In this document: in pieces, positions 9,517 to 16,746 of the stretch | Numbering within the stretch: position 1 is the stretch's first letter | Layout of the letters: every line of letters starts with the position of its first letter | NCBI GenBank assembly: GCA_016214985.1 | Contig: JACRMM010000026.1 | Coordinates: 1-64,000, forward strand | Reading direction: 5' to 3' | DNA: 64,000 nucleotides | Source: Deltaproteobacteria bacterium | GTDB taxonomy: Bacteria; Desulfobacterota; Deferrisomatia; Deferrisomatales; JACRMM01 | Made by a program: the position numbers and the translations under genes | The notes under the pieces: generated by a model | Told to the model about the DNA's origin: nothing | Databases searched by the model: none | Seen by the model: the letters and a program-made list of their open reading frames with translations, nothing else

Positions 9517-10998
9517 TCACCCTTTGACCTTCCACGTCGTCCCGGCAGGCCCGTCCTCGAGCACGATCCCCCGGGCCAGGAGCTCATCACGAATGGCGTC
9601 GCCGCGCTTCCAGTCCTTGGCCTTCCGGGCCTCGGCCCGCTCGGCGATCTTGGCCTCGACGGCCGCGGGGTCGAGGTCCGAGCTCTCCAGGGCGCCCTCG
9701 CGCTTCGCCGCGAAGTAGGCCACCGGTTCCTCCTTCAGAACGCCCAGCACCGCTCCCAGCCGTCGCAGGCTCTCGGCCGCGTACCGCAGCACCGCGAGCG
9801 TGCCGGGCCTCGGGTCTACGCCCTCGTGGAGGAACGCGCCCACCTGCCGCACCAGCCGGTGCACGTGGCCGAGCGCCTCGGCGGTGTTGAAGTCGTCGTT
9901 CATGGCGTCCTCGAACTCGTTGAAGAGCGCGAGGACTCCCTCGTGCACCGCCCGCTCGGCGTCGCCGAGCTGCGCGGCCGGCACCTGCGCCGGCGCCGCG
10001 CGGCCCGCGAGCACCTCGTCCACGCGCCGCAGCAAACCGTAGAGCCGGTCGAGGCCGGCGGCTGCGTCCCGCAAGGACTCGTCGCTGTAGTCCACGGGGC
10101 TCCGGTAGTGGTGGGAGAGGAGGAAGGTCCGGAGCACCTCGGGGTGGACGGCCTTGAGCACCTCGCGGATGGTGAAGAAGTTGCCCAGGCTCTTCGACAT
10201 CTTCTCGTGATTGATGTTCACGAAGCCGTTGTGGAGCCAGTACCGGACGAAGGGCTCGTTGCCCGCGGCCTCCGCTTGGGCGACCTCGTTCTCGTGGTGG
10301 GGGAAGACGAGGTCCCTGCCGCCGCCGTGGATGTCCAGGGTGTTGCCCAGCAGCTTCTGGCTCATCACGGTGCACTCGATGTGCCATCCGGGGCGCCCCG
10401 GGCCCCAGGGGCTCGGCCACGAAGGCTCCCCGGGCTTCGACGCTTTCCACAGGGCGAAGTCGAGGGGACTGCGCTTGCGGGGATCGACCTCGACCCGCGC
10501 GCCCGAAACCAGTTCGTCCAGGGGCCGTTTGGAGAGCTTCCCATAGGGCGGGTAGGCGCCCACCGCGAAGTAGACGTCGCCCTCCACGGGGTACGCCCGG
10601 CCCCGGCGGACCAGCTTCTCCACGTGGGCGATCATGTCCTCCACGTGATCCGTGGCCCGGGGCTCGAGCGTCGGCCGCTCGACCCCCAGGGCGTCCATGT
10701 CCTCGTAGAACGCAGCGATGTAGCGCTCGGCAATCTCCCGGGCCGGGACGCCCTCCTCGTTGGCCCGCCGGATGATCTTGTCGTCGATGTCGGTGAAGTT
10801 GCGCACGTAGGTGACGTCATAGGAGGAGTAGCGAAGATAGCGCGCGATCACGTCGAACACCACGGCGGAGCGGGCGTGTCCGATGTGGCAGAGGTCGTAC
10901 ACGGTCACCCCGCACACGTACATGCCCACGCGCCCGGGCCGCAGGGGCTCGAAGGGCTCCTTCCGGTCGGTCTGGGTATTGAACACCTTCAGCACCAT
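9517..10998 (-). CDS. cysS: Cysteinyl-tRNA synthetase
   Basis: A class I aminoacyl-tRNA synthetase that charges tRNA-Cys. At 493 residues it has normal length. The HIGH motif is at residues 38-41 (CHIGHARS). The zinc ligand Cys in MYVCGVTVYD and the WHIECTVMS segment are present, and the KMSKSLGNF motif is near residue 266. The DALR-type anticodon region follows. The ATG at 10998 gives the standard MVLKVFNTQT start. No unusual feature was seen. Confidence 0.98.
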   Translation of the reverse strand: MVLKVFNTQTDRKEPFEPLRPGRVGMYVCGVTVYDLCHIGHARSAVVFDVIARYLRYSSYDVTYVRNFTDIDDKIIRRANEEGVPAREIAERYIAAFYEDMDALGVERPTLEPRATDHVEDMIAHVEKLVRRGRAYPVEGDVYFAVGAYPPYGKLSKRPLDELVSGARVEVDPRKRSPLDFALWKASKPGEPSWPSPWGPGRPGWHIECTVMSQKLLGNTLDIHGGGRDLVFPHHENEVAQAEAAGNEPFVRYWLHNGFVNINHEKMSKSLGNFFTIREVLKAVHPEVLRTFLLSHHYRSPVDYSDESLRDAAAGLDRLYGLLRRVDEVLAGRAAPAQVPAAQLGDAERAVHEGVLALFNEFEDAMNDDFNTAEALGHVHRLVRQVGAFLHEGVDPRPGTLAVLRYAAESLRRLGAVLGVLKEEPVAYFAAKREGALESSDLDPAAVEAKIAERAEARKAKDWKRGDAIRDELLARGIVLEDGPAGTTWKVKG

Positions 10999-11112
10999 GG
11001 CCGTCCTTTCGGAAAGTTGCCGGTCCCGGGAGCGGGCCGGGGCCGGACGCTATCAAACACCCCCACGGATGTAAAGGGCGTGAACCCCCGTCCCGGCGCC
11101 GTCCCCCGAGCC

Positions 11113-12513
11113 CTAGCGCTCGTCGTCGAGCCTCTTGAGGTCGGTGGCGACGCGGTCGCGCAGGTCGCCCGGGGGCAGGAGGCGCACCGCCTCCTGGTAG
11201 TTGCGCCGAGCCTGCGCTCGATCCCCCTGGCCGACGTAGTAGTCGCCGAGCGCAGCCCTCGCCTCGCCGCTGCGGCCGACCTTGCCGAGAGCGAGGCCCC
11301 GCAGGTAGTCGATCCGCGCCCAATGCGGAGCATCGGCGGGCCGCCGGTCGAGGCCGGCGAGCGCACCGAGGGCCTTGTCGCCCTCATCCGCCTCGAGGTA
11401 GGACCAGGCGAGCTCCAGAAGCGCCGGACCCGTGGCCCGGCCGCTCTGCTTGAGTCCCTCCAGGAGCGCGATACCCTCTGCCTGACGTCCCTGGTGCAAC
11501 CGCACCGAAGCCCGTTCGTGGAGGATCTCGGGGTCGTCGGGCACCACGTTCCGGGCGGCATCCAGCGCCGCCCACGCCTCGTCGTAGCGCCCGGCGGCCT
11601 TCAGGACCAGCGCCAGGGCAAGCTGGGCATCCGCGCTCCTTGGCTGGGCCTCGGCCCGGTGGCGGACGACCCCGAGCCCCCAGGGCCTCGGGTCCTGGGC
11701 CAGCACACGGGCCTGGGCCCGCCACAGGGGCCCCAGCGCGGCGTCGTCGGGGGCCGGCGGCTTCTTCGCCGGGAGCGCGTCCGCCAGGTAGCGGGCACGG
11801 TTCTCGGGCAGCGGATGCGTGAAGAGGTACGCCGGCACTCCTTCGGGGGCCGGCGACTGGCGCTGGATCGTCTCCATGAAGCGCACCAGCCCCCATCCGT
11901 CGTAGCCGGCCGCGTTGAGCGTCCGCACCGCGCGCCGGTCCGCGTCCTCCTCGTCGGTGCGACTGTACTGGAGCATCTGCGTCTGGGCCGCGGCCAGGCC
12001 GAAGGTGGCGATCGCCGCGCCAGCCTGGGGGTTGCGCGTCAGAAACGCGCCGGCCAGCACCGCGGCCAGCGCCGCGAGGTTCGCGCGCGCGCCGGCCTTC
12101 ATCTGGTAGGCGATGTGTCGGCCCTCCACGTGGCCCATCTCGTGCGCCACCACGCCGGCCAACTCACTCTCGTCATTGGAGACGAGGATCGTCTGCGACG
12201 TCACAAAGATGTGCCCTCCCGGAACGGCGAAGGCATTGATTCGCGAGTCGCCCACCACGTGGAAATCGATCTCGAAGGGCTGGGGCCCGGCCACCGACTC
12301 GAGCCGACGGCCGATGCCGGTCAGGTAGTCGGCCAGGTACGGGTCGTCCAGCACCCGGAATTCTCGGCGGACCTCGTCGAGGACCTTGCGGCCGAGCTCC
12401 CGCTCGTCGGCCCGGCTGAGCAATCCCGACGAGCCTCCGGCAGAGCGCGGCACGCAGGCCGTGGAGAAGAGCAGCAGAGAGGCGAGGAAGCTCGCAGCCA
12501 GGGGTCGTCGCAT
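11113..12513 (-). CDS. Secreted M48-family metalloprotease with TPR repeats (BepA-like lipoprotein)
   Basis: A zinc metalloprotease of the M48 family followed by tetratricopeptide-like helices. It resembles BepA/YfgC, which handles outer-membrane protein quality control in the periplasm. The start chosen here (12513, ATG) gives MRRPLAASFLASLLLFSTAC, a signal peptide ending in a lipobox-like Cys. The ORF-track start at 12714 adds 67 residues that do not look like protein. The HEMGH zinc site is near residue 123 and the third ligand region is EEDADRRAV. The C-terminal third is rich in Ala/Leu helical repeats typical of TPR. The protein has 466 residues. The ribosome binding site is weak. Confidence 0.87.
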   Translation of the reverse strand: MRRPLAASFLASLLLFSTACVPRSAGGSSGLLSRADERELGRKVLDEVRREFRVLDDPYLADYLTGIGRRLESVAGPQPFEIDFHVVGDSRINAFAVPGGHIFVTSQTILVSNDESELAGVVAHEMGHVEGRHIAYQMKAGARANLAALAAVLAGAFLTRNPQAGAAIATFGLAAAQTQMLQYSRTDEEDADRRAVRTLNAAGYDGWGLVRFMETIQRQSPAPEGVPAYLFTHPLPENRARYLADALPAKKPPAPDDAALGPLWRAQARVLAQDPRPWGLGVVRHRAEAQPRSADAQLALALVLKAAGRYDEAWAALDAARNVVPDDPEILHERASVRLHQGRQAEGIALLEGLKQSGRATGPALLELAWSYLEADEGDKALGALAGLDRRPADAPHWARIDYLRGLALGKVGRSGEARAALGDYYVGQGDRAQARRNYQEAVRLLPPGDLRDRVATDLKRLDDER

Positions 12514-12553
12514 CCGCTCAAGGTAAACCATTTGGGGCAGACAGGAAAGCGTG

Positions 12554-12636
12554 GCGGGAACGACCGGCCGCGGGCTCGTCAAGGCCCGGTGGCATGGGGG
12601 CTCGCCCGGCCGCTTCGCTCCGGCCGACGTTCCCGC
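12554..12636. repeat. Long inverted repeat upstream of the M48 gene
   Basis: GCGGGAACG followed by CCGGCCG on the left can pair with CGGCCG then CGTTCCCGC on the right, about 16 bp in total with one mismatch and about 50 bases between arms. It lies between the M48 start and the decayed hdrB copy. It could be a terminator for transcripts coming from the right or a REP-like element. Confidence 0.45.
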
Positions 12637-12735
12637 GTTGATCGGATCCCTTGCCACGGGCATCCTCTTTACCCTATCCCCTGCGCGGGCGCCCCCTTGA
12701 ACCGCGGTGGACACTCCGGGGATCAGGCGTTCGGC

Positions 12736-13008
12736 CTACTCGGCGAAGGGCGTCTCGGTCCTGTGGCTCTTGAGGTCGAGGCGCTCGGGCTCGGCCCCCA
12801 GGGCATAGGCTACGAGCTCGGCGATGTGGTTGACGGGAATGGAACGGCGCGACGTGTCCTTGCGGCGCGGGCGCGCTCGGCCCGTGTCGAACTGCGCGAA
12901 GCAGGTTGGGCAGGCGGTGGCGAGGGCGTCGAGGCACGCCTGTTTCATGGAGGCGGGCTTCTCGTCGGTGAGGCCGGCATCGATGCCGAGGAGCGCCCCG
13001 CAGCAACG
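12736..13008 (-). pseudogene. Decayed duplicate of the hdrB 3' end
   Basis: The frame reproduces the last roughly 95 codons of the intact hdrB at 15404-16282. It has the CCG motif (RCCGALLGI), ACPTCFAQFDTG, and the ending YALGAEPERLDLKSH then TPFAE. The nucleotide match is close but with many substitutions. About 21 bases are missing relative to the intact gene, exactly between two CTCGTCGGTGA direct repeats, which suggests slippage deletion. Nothing matching the first two-thirds of HdrB is present, so this cannot make a working subunit. It marks the left edge of an accessory segment whose right edge is the true hdrB. Confidence 0.85.
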
Positions 13009-13102
13009 GGGCAACCGTCCTTGTCTTCTTGCTCCTGTGGGCTGACGACGGTTGCGGACCATGTCCCCGCCCGGAAGTCCGGGACTGTCTTCTCCCTCCT
13101 GG

Positions 13103-13438
13103 TCAAGCGTGGACCGCGCGCTTCAGGTGCTCAAGGGTCCAGGCATTCAGACTCTTGCCTTCGGCCGCGGCTGCCGCCACGAGGTCCCGGTGAAGCTCTT
13201 GGGGAAGGCGCAGATTGAACCGCCCGGAGAACTTCCGGCGGGGCTCCACGCCGTCTTCCCGGCACATGTCCAGAAATACCTTCAGCGATACCTGGCCCTC
13301 GCGCCGCAGTGACTCGATGTCGCCAGCGTAGAAGTCGGCACCTCCATTCAAGTCGATGAACTCGCCGCGGAACAGGTTGACGTCGGGATCGTAGCTGATG
13401 ACGGCATGAAAGCCTTCGATTTCCATCACGTTGATCAT
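13103..13438 (-). CDS. hicB: HicB-family antitoxin
   Basis: A 111-residue antitoxin of a type II toxin-antitoxin pair that binds and neutralises HicA. The partial RNase H-like fold is recognisable (YDPDVNLFRGEF, then DFYAGDIESLRREGQVSLKVFLDMC). A C-terminal DNA-binding ribbon-helix-helix follows (GRFNLRLPQELHRDL ... SLNAWTLEHLKR). The ATG at 13438 was chosen because it overlaps the hicA stop by 4 bases and gives the usual HicB N-terminus. The ORF track extends it upstream over hicA in another frame, which is not real. It is the second gene of the pair. Confidence 0.9.
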   Translation of the reverse strand: MINVMEIEGFHAVISYDPDVNLFRGEFIDLNGGADFYAGDIESLRREGQVSLKVFLDMCREDGVEPRRKFSGRFNLRLPQELHRDLVAAAAAEGKSLNAWTLEHLKRAVHA

Positions 13439-13689
13439 GGGGTCACTCCGTGCTCGGCGAGCCAGTTTCGGATGCTGGCGACGGCACCTTTGTCGGTGTT
13501 TGGGCTCGGATGGGGGCGGTGGAAGACCCTGCGCTCTCCGAAGAGGCGCACGCCCACCCGTGAGCCTTCTCTCTCGCTCACCTCGGCGCCCAGCTCCACC
13601 ATAAGGCCCTCGATCTCCCGCCAGGGGATGTTGCCCGGTGTGGGATGGGCAAAGAGCAGAGAGAGTGTGCGGCGATGTTTGCGCTTCAC
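13435..13689 (-). CDS. hicA: HicA-family mRNA interferase toxin
   Basis: A toxin of the HicAB type: a small double-stranded-RNA-binding-fold ribonuclease that cuts mRNA. At 84 residues it has NIPWREIEGLMVELGAEV, GSRVGVRLFG, and FHRPHPSPNTDKGAV with the catalytic His, ending in IRNWLAEHGV. The start is a GTG at 13689, giving MKRKHRRTLSLLF. The longer ORF in the track has no recognisable upstream domain. It overlaps hicB by 4 bases (ATGA), so the pair is translationally coupled, toxin first as usual for hicAB. It lies in the accessory segment between the two hdrB copies. Confidence 0.88.
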   Translation of the reverse strand: MKRKHRRTLSLLFAHPTPGNIPWREIEGLMVELGAEVSEREGSRVGVRLFGERRVFHRPHPSPNTDKGAVASIRNWLAEHGVTP

Positions 13690-13889
13690 GGGGCCATGGT
13701 ACCGAAAGGTGGTACCGCTGGCAAGGCCGCCGGGACGCGAGAAGGGCCCTGGACATCGGCGACCCCAGCCCCTAGGCCCCAGTCCCTGGCGCCTGACCTG
13801 GCTCTCCCTGCCGAAGCAAGTATGCCCGGCAACCGTCTCCTCGGGGGATGACGACGACGAGACGCGAAGTCCAAACGCTCGAGCCGAAC

Positions 13890-14123
13890 CCTTCATTGGA
13901 CCAAGAGGAACGAACGAAACCATCGTTCTCGCCCGCTCGCTTCGCTTGATCCCTCCCGCTCATCCTGCGCTTCGGGATCCGGATCCTTCCTGGGTCCGAC
14001 TCGAGCACGCAGAGATCGAGGAGAAAGAAGGTCTCGCGGGTGTGACGTTCTCTGCGCCCTCTGCGGTTCTGCGAGAGATCCGCTTCATAGAAGCCCGCGA
14101 TCACCCCCTGCGTTTCCGGAAGG
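13890..14123. repeat. 234-bp dispersed repeat, copy 1
   Basis: This stretch matches 29781-30014 over the same 234-base length in the same orientation, with about a dozen differences by eye (near 95 percent). Both copies keep open frames on both strands, but no known domain was recognised. It may be a non-autonomous mobile repeat. Both copies sit inside toxin-antitoxin islands. The rest of the gap from hicA (13690) to the next gene (14161) holds nothing else recognised. Confidence 0.85.
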
Positions 14124-14160
14124 GCCCGCTCCATGGCATAGACCCGCCCCGCTGTCTTTG

Positions 14161-14571
14161 TTACAACGCAAAGAATTCCCTGGGCTCGAAGTTCGTGGCC
14201 ATGGTCCACACCGTCGCTACGGGATTTGCTACGCGAAAGACCTGGATGGCGCCGTATCCTTGAGCATCGACGAGGCGTTTTAGAAATGGCCGTGCCTCCA
14301 ATACGTCCTCTTTAAGACCCTGATCCTCTATGAACTCGGCCGTTCCGCTCACGCGCACCTGTTGACCGCTGCCGTTGAAGCAAAGCTCAACTCTTGGATT
14401 ATGTGTAAGCTCATTGTACATACCCTTGATTGTACTGATCTGGAAAAAGAGTCCGCTCTCGTCTGCCTTGTAAACACTAACGGCCCGGACATGGGGCACA
14501 TGACCTTCAGTCGTAGCTAGATAACAAACCGGATTTGCGTTCACAAAACCAATTAGCTCGTTCTTGTTCAT
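14161..14571 (-). CDS. Pyridoxamine 5'-phosphate oxidase-fold protein
   Basis: A 136-residue protein of the PNPOx-like FMN-binding split-barrel fold. Family traits are an N-terminal helix then NPVCYLATTEGHVPHVRAV, FFQISTIKGMYNEL, PRVELCFNG, VRVSGTAEFIED, and a late ANPVATVWTM. Single-domain members usually bind FMN, F420 or haem and reduce small molecules; the substrate here is unknown. The start is an ATG preceded by AGGAGGAAC. GC is visibly lower than in the flanking genes, consistent with acquisition. It lies in the first accessory segment, between the dispersed repeat and the broken relE. Confidence 0.8.
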   Translation of the reverse strand: MNKNELIGFVNANPVCYLATTEGHVPHVRAVSVYKADESGLFFQISTIKGMYNELTHNPRVELCFNGSGQQVRVSGTAEFIEDQGLKEDVLEARPFLKRLVDAQGYGAIQVFRVANPVATVWTMATNFEPREFFAL

Positions 14572-14823
14572 GGTTCCTCCTCCTGTAGCCCAATGCCCTG
14601 CCCACTTCTGGGGTCCATCGTAACGAAGAAATTGAGACTGGCCAGACACGAGCTGGTCCATGAAACACCCGCGACCTGGGGGCCAGTCATTCCGGACGTG
14701 CCAAGGCCACGGTCGGCAACCGAGGGGACATCCTGCTCTTCCTGTCTTCTTCCGGCTGGCGGTGGCTCGGATGGAAGGCCCCAGGCAAGACAACGGGCGT
14801 CTGGACGTGCGTCGCGGTCTGAT

Positions 14824-15090
14824 CTAGCGGTAGATCTCGCGTCGGTGGGCCACTTCGACGACCAGCACGAGGAGCTTCTGGTCCTGGATCTGGCAGATGA
14901 CTCGGTAGTCTCCGACTCGGTACTTCCAGAGCTCGCCTAAGGGGCCTCAAAGCGCCTCTCCCACCTTGCGGGGGCTGTCGCCTGCGACCACGCGTTCGGT
15001 GAGGTAGCGATGGAGTCGGCGGCGGACGGTAGAGTCGAAGCCGCGAAGATCGCGCACGGCCCCGTCGGTCCACTCAATCGCCCAGGCCAA
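14824..15090 (-). pseudogene. RelE/ParE-type toxin interrupted by an in-frame stop
   Basis: Starting from TTG at 15090, the frame encodes AWAIEWTDGAVRDLRGFD and VRRRLHRYLTERV up to KVGEAL. It then meets TGA (14949-14947) and continues in the same frame with [21 protein letters not shown] and [11 protein letters not shown] to a TAG. Together the two parts make an 88-codon RelE-like toxin. Family members have Arg or Lys at the stop position (xLRGxLxGLWRYRVGDYR), so a single CGA-to-TGA change explains it. The toxin is probably inactive, because the catalytic C-terminal half follows the stop. The start overlaps the end of the antitoxin gene. Confidence 0.8.
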
Positions 15091-15277
15091 GCTCCTGCTC
15101 CACTTCTTCCATGGTCCAGATGCGGCCGGGGTTTGCCAGACGCTCGGCGGCGCGGACATAGTCGACGCGGTCTTCGGCCTCCTTCGCCGCCAGAAAAGCG
15201 ATAAAGTCGAGGACCTCGGCCTGATGTTCCTCGTTCAGAGCCTCCGCCCGCCGCCGGACCTCGTCGGCTGTATTCAT
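15074..15277 (-). CDS. RelB-like antitoxin of a broken RelBE-type pair
   Basis: A 67-residue, strongly acidic, helical protein (RRRAEALNEEHQAEVLDFIAFLAAKEAEDRV ... IWTMEEVEQELGLGD). It lies directly upstream of and overlapping a RelE-type toxin frame. The size, charge and position fit a RelB/DUF2281-like antitoxin; the family name is tentative. The ATG at 15277 follows GAGAGAAGATGAC. Because the toxin has a premature stop, this antitoxin may now be an orphan that could still counter a related toxin. Confidence 0.65.
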   Translation of the reverse strand: MNTADEVRRRAEALNEEHQAEVLDFIAFLAAKEAEDRVDYVRAAERLANPGRIWTMEEVEQELGLGD

Positions 15278-15403
15278 GTCATCTTCTCTCCTCGTCGACG
15301 CCCCTTCTCGAGACGAAGGTGTTGCCTTGCCTCGGTACCAAATTAGCAGGGCGTCTGAGAGAAAGGAAGCAGGCTTCCGCGGATGTTCGGACAGCCCCGC
15401 CGG

Positions 15404-16282
15404 CTACTCCGCGAAAGGCGTCTTGGTCTTGTGGCTCTTGAAGTCGAGGCGCTCGGGCTCGGCCCCCAGGGCGTAGGCCACGAGCTCGGCGATGTGGTAG
15501 ACGGGGATGGAGCGGCGGGACTTGTCCTTGCGGCGCAGGAGCGCCTGGCCCGTGTCGAACTGCGCGAAGCAGGTGGGGCAGGCGGTGGCGAGGGCGTCGA
15601 GGCCCGCCTGGTACATGGAGGCGAGCTTCTCGTCGGTGATCTGGAGCGCCTCGTCGGTGAGGCCCGTGTTGATACCCATGGCGGCCCCGCAGCACAGGTC
15701 CTGGCGCCCGTACTCGACGACCTGCGCGCCGAGGGTCTCGAGGATCTTCTCCATGACGTCGGGCAGGGGGTAGCGCGGGTCCGGAAGCTCGTCCCGCATG
15801 GTGTTCGACGGGCGGTAGTAGTGGCAGCCGTAGTGGGTGCCGACCTTCAGACCGGTCAGCGGCCGCACGAGCCTCTCCTCCAGGCGGTCGAGCATCTCGT
15901 CCGTGGCCAAGAAGTCGGCCAGGTGGTGCACGTTCATGGTGCCGCGGAAGGTCTTGCCGTGCCGCTTCAGGATGTCGTGGACGAAGAGGCGCTTCTTCTC
16001 GTCCTGGGCCAGGATGTGGTTGGTCTCTCGCAGCGTGTTCGTGCAGCCCGCGCACAGGGTCACGACGTCCAAGCCCTTCTCTTCGGCCAGGCACAGGTTG
16101 CGGGCCGCGAGCGCGAGCCAGGCGTCGAAGTGCACTTCCTTCAGCCCGGTGGGAGCGGGGCAGCAGCCGAACTTGACGTCCTCCAGCTCCACGTGGAGGC
16201 GTGCCGCGAGCTCGCGGGTGGCGACCTCCATGCCGGGGTAGCGGATGGGGATGACGCAGCCGGTGAAGAGCGCGGTCTTCAT
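15404..16282 (-). CDS. hdrB: Heterodisulfide reductase subunit B-type protein
   Basis: A 292-residue HdrB-type subunit with two CCG domains: Cys40-Cys41 (FGCCPAPTGLKEV) with LCAGC near 76, and CCGAAMGIN near 195 with ACPTCF further on. In methanogens these bind two non-cubane 4Fe-4S clusters at which CoM-S-S-CoB is cleaved. In bacteria the natural disulfide or other acceptor is usually unknown. It overlaps hdrC by 4 bases and is the last gene of the korDABC-hdrACB unit. A decayed copy of its 3' end lies at 12736-13008. Confidence 0.92.
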   Translation of the reverse strand: MKTALFTGCVIPIRYPGMEVATRELAARLHVELEDVKFGCCPAPTGLKEVHFDAWLALAARNLCLAEEKGLDVVTLCAGCTNTLRETNHILAQDEKKRLFVHDILKRHGKTFRGTMNVHHLADFLATDEMLDRLEERLVRPLTGLKVGTHYGCHYYRPSNTMRDELPDPRYPLPDVMEKILETLGAQVVEYGRQDLCCGAAMGINTGLTDEALQITDEKLASMYQAGLDALATACPTCFAQFDTGQALLRRKDKSRRSIPVYHIAELVAYALGAEPERLDFKSHKTKTPFAE

Positions 16283-16746
16283 GGGAGGTCCAGGATCTCG
16301 TCGAGGCCCGCCTCCCGGAAGATCGCGCGGATCTCCTCGGTGTCGGGGCGCTTGAGGGGCTTCAATCCAAGCTCTTCGCGCACCCGGTCCGCCCGCGGCG
16401 GGGCCGGTACGGACCAGCCGGTCTCGGCCATGAGGCGCACGCCGCTCTTCAGGGCCGACGGGAGGTTACCGCGCCGGGCGGCCAGGTTCATGATGTGCGT
16501 CAGGAGCCCGCTGATGCAGATCTCGTGGGGACAGCGCTCCTGGCAGGCGTGGCAGGTCGTGCACGTCCAGAGATCCGGGCTCTCCAGCACCTCGTCCTGC
16601 TCCCCGAAGAGGATGTAGCGCAGGATGATGTCCCGGGGGCTGAAGCCGGGCACGACCCGGGCGGTGGGGCAGCTCCCGGTGCACACGGCGCACTGGAGGC
16701 ACTGCAAGAACTCCTGACGGTCGTAGAGATCCAGGGCTTTAGACAA
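16279..16746 (-). CDS. hdrC: Heterodisulfide reductase subunit C-type ferredoxin
   Basis: A 155-residue iron-sulfur protein with two CxxCxxCxxxCP-type sites: CLQCAVCTGSCP near residue 15 and CTTCHACQERCP near residue 60. It carries electrons between HdrA and HdrB. It overlaps hdrA by 8 bases upstream and hdrB by 4 bases downstream, so the three subunits are tightly coupled. The length and motif spacing are normal for HdrC. Confidence 0.93.
   Translation of the reverse strand: MSKALDLYDRQEFLQCLQCAVCTGSCPTARVVPGFSPRDIILRYILFGEQDEVLESPDLWTCTTCHACQERCPHEICISGLLTHIMNLAARRGNLPSALKSGVRLMAETGWSVPAPPRADRVREELGLKPLKRPDTEEIRAIFREAGLDEILDLP

Noticed and set aside
9427-13218. 1,263-residue plus-strand frame
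   Set aside because: It runs antisense to cysS and the M48 gene, which have clear family motifs. The translation is a GC-driven shadow.
13406-14263. 285-residue plus-strand frame spanning the 234-bp repeat
   Set aside because: It overlaps hicA and the oxidase-fold gene antisense. The shared segment with 29591-30040 is explained by the DNA repeat, with no sign of protein conservation outside it.
14947-14949. Possible selenocysteine (TGA) codon in the RelE frame
   Set aside because: RelE toxins contain no selenocysteine, the expected residue is Arg, and no SECIS-like hairpin was noted directly after. A nonsense mutation is simpler.
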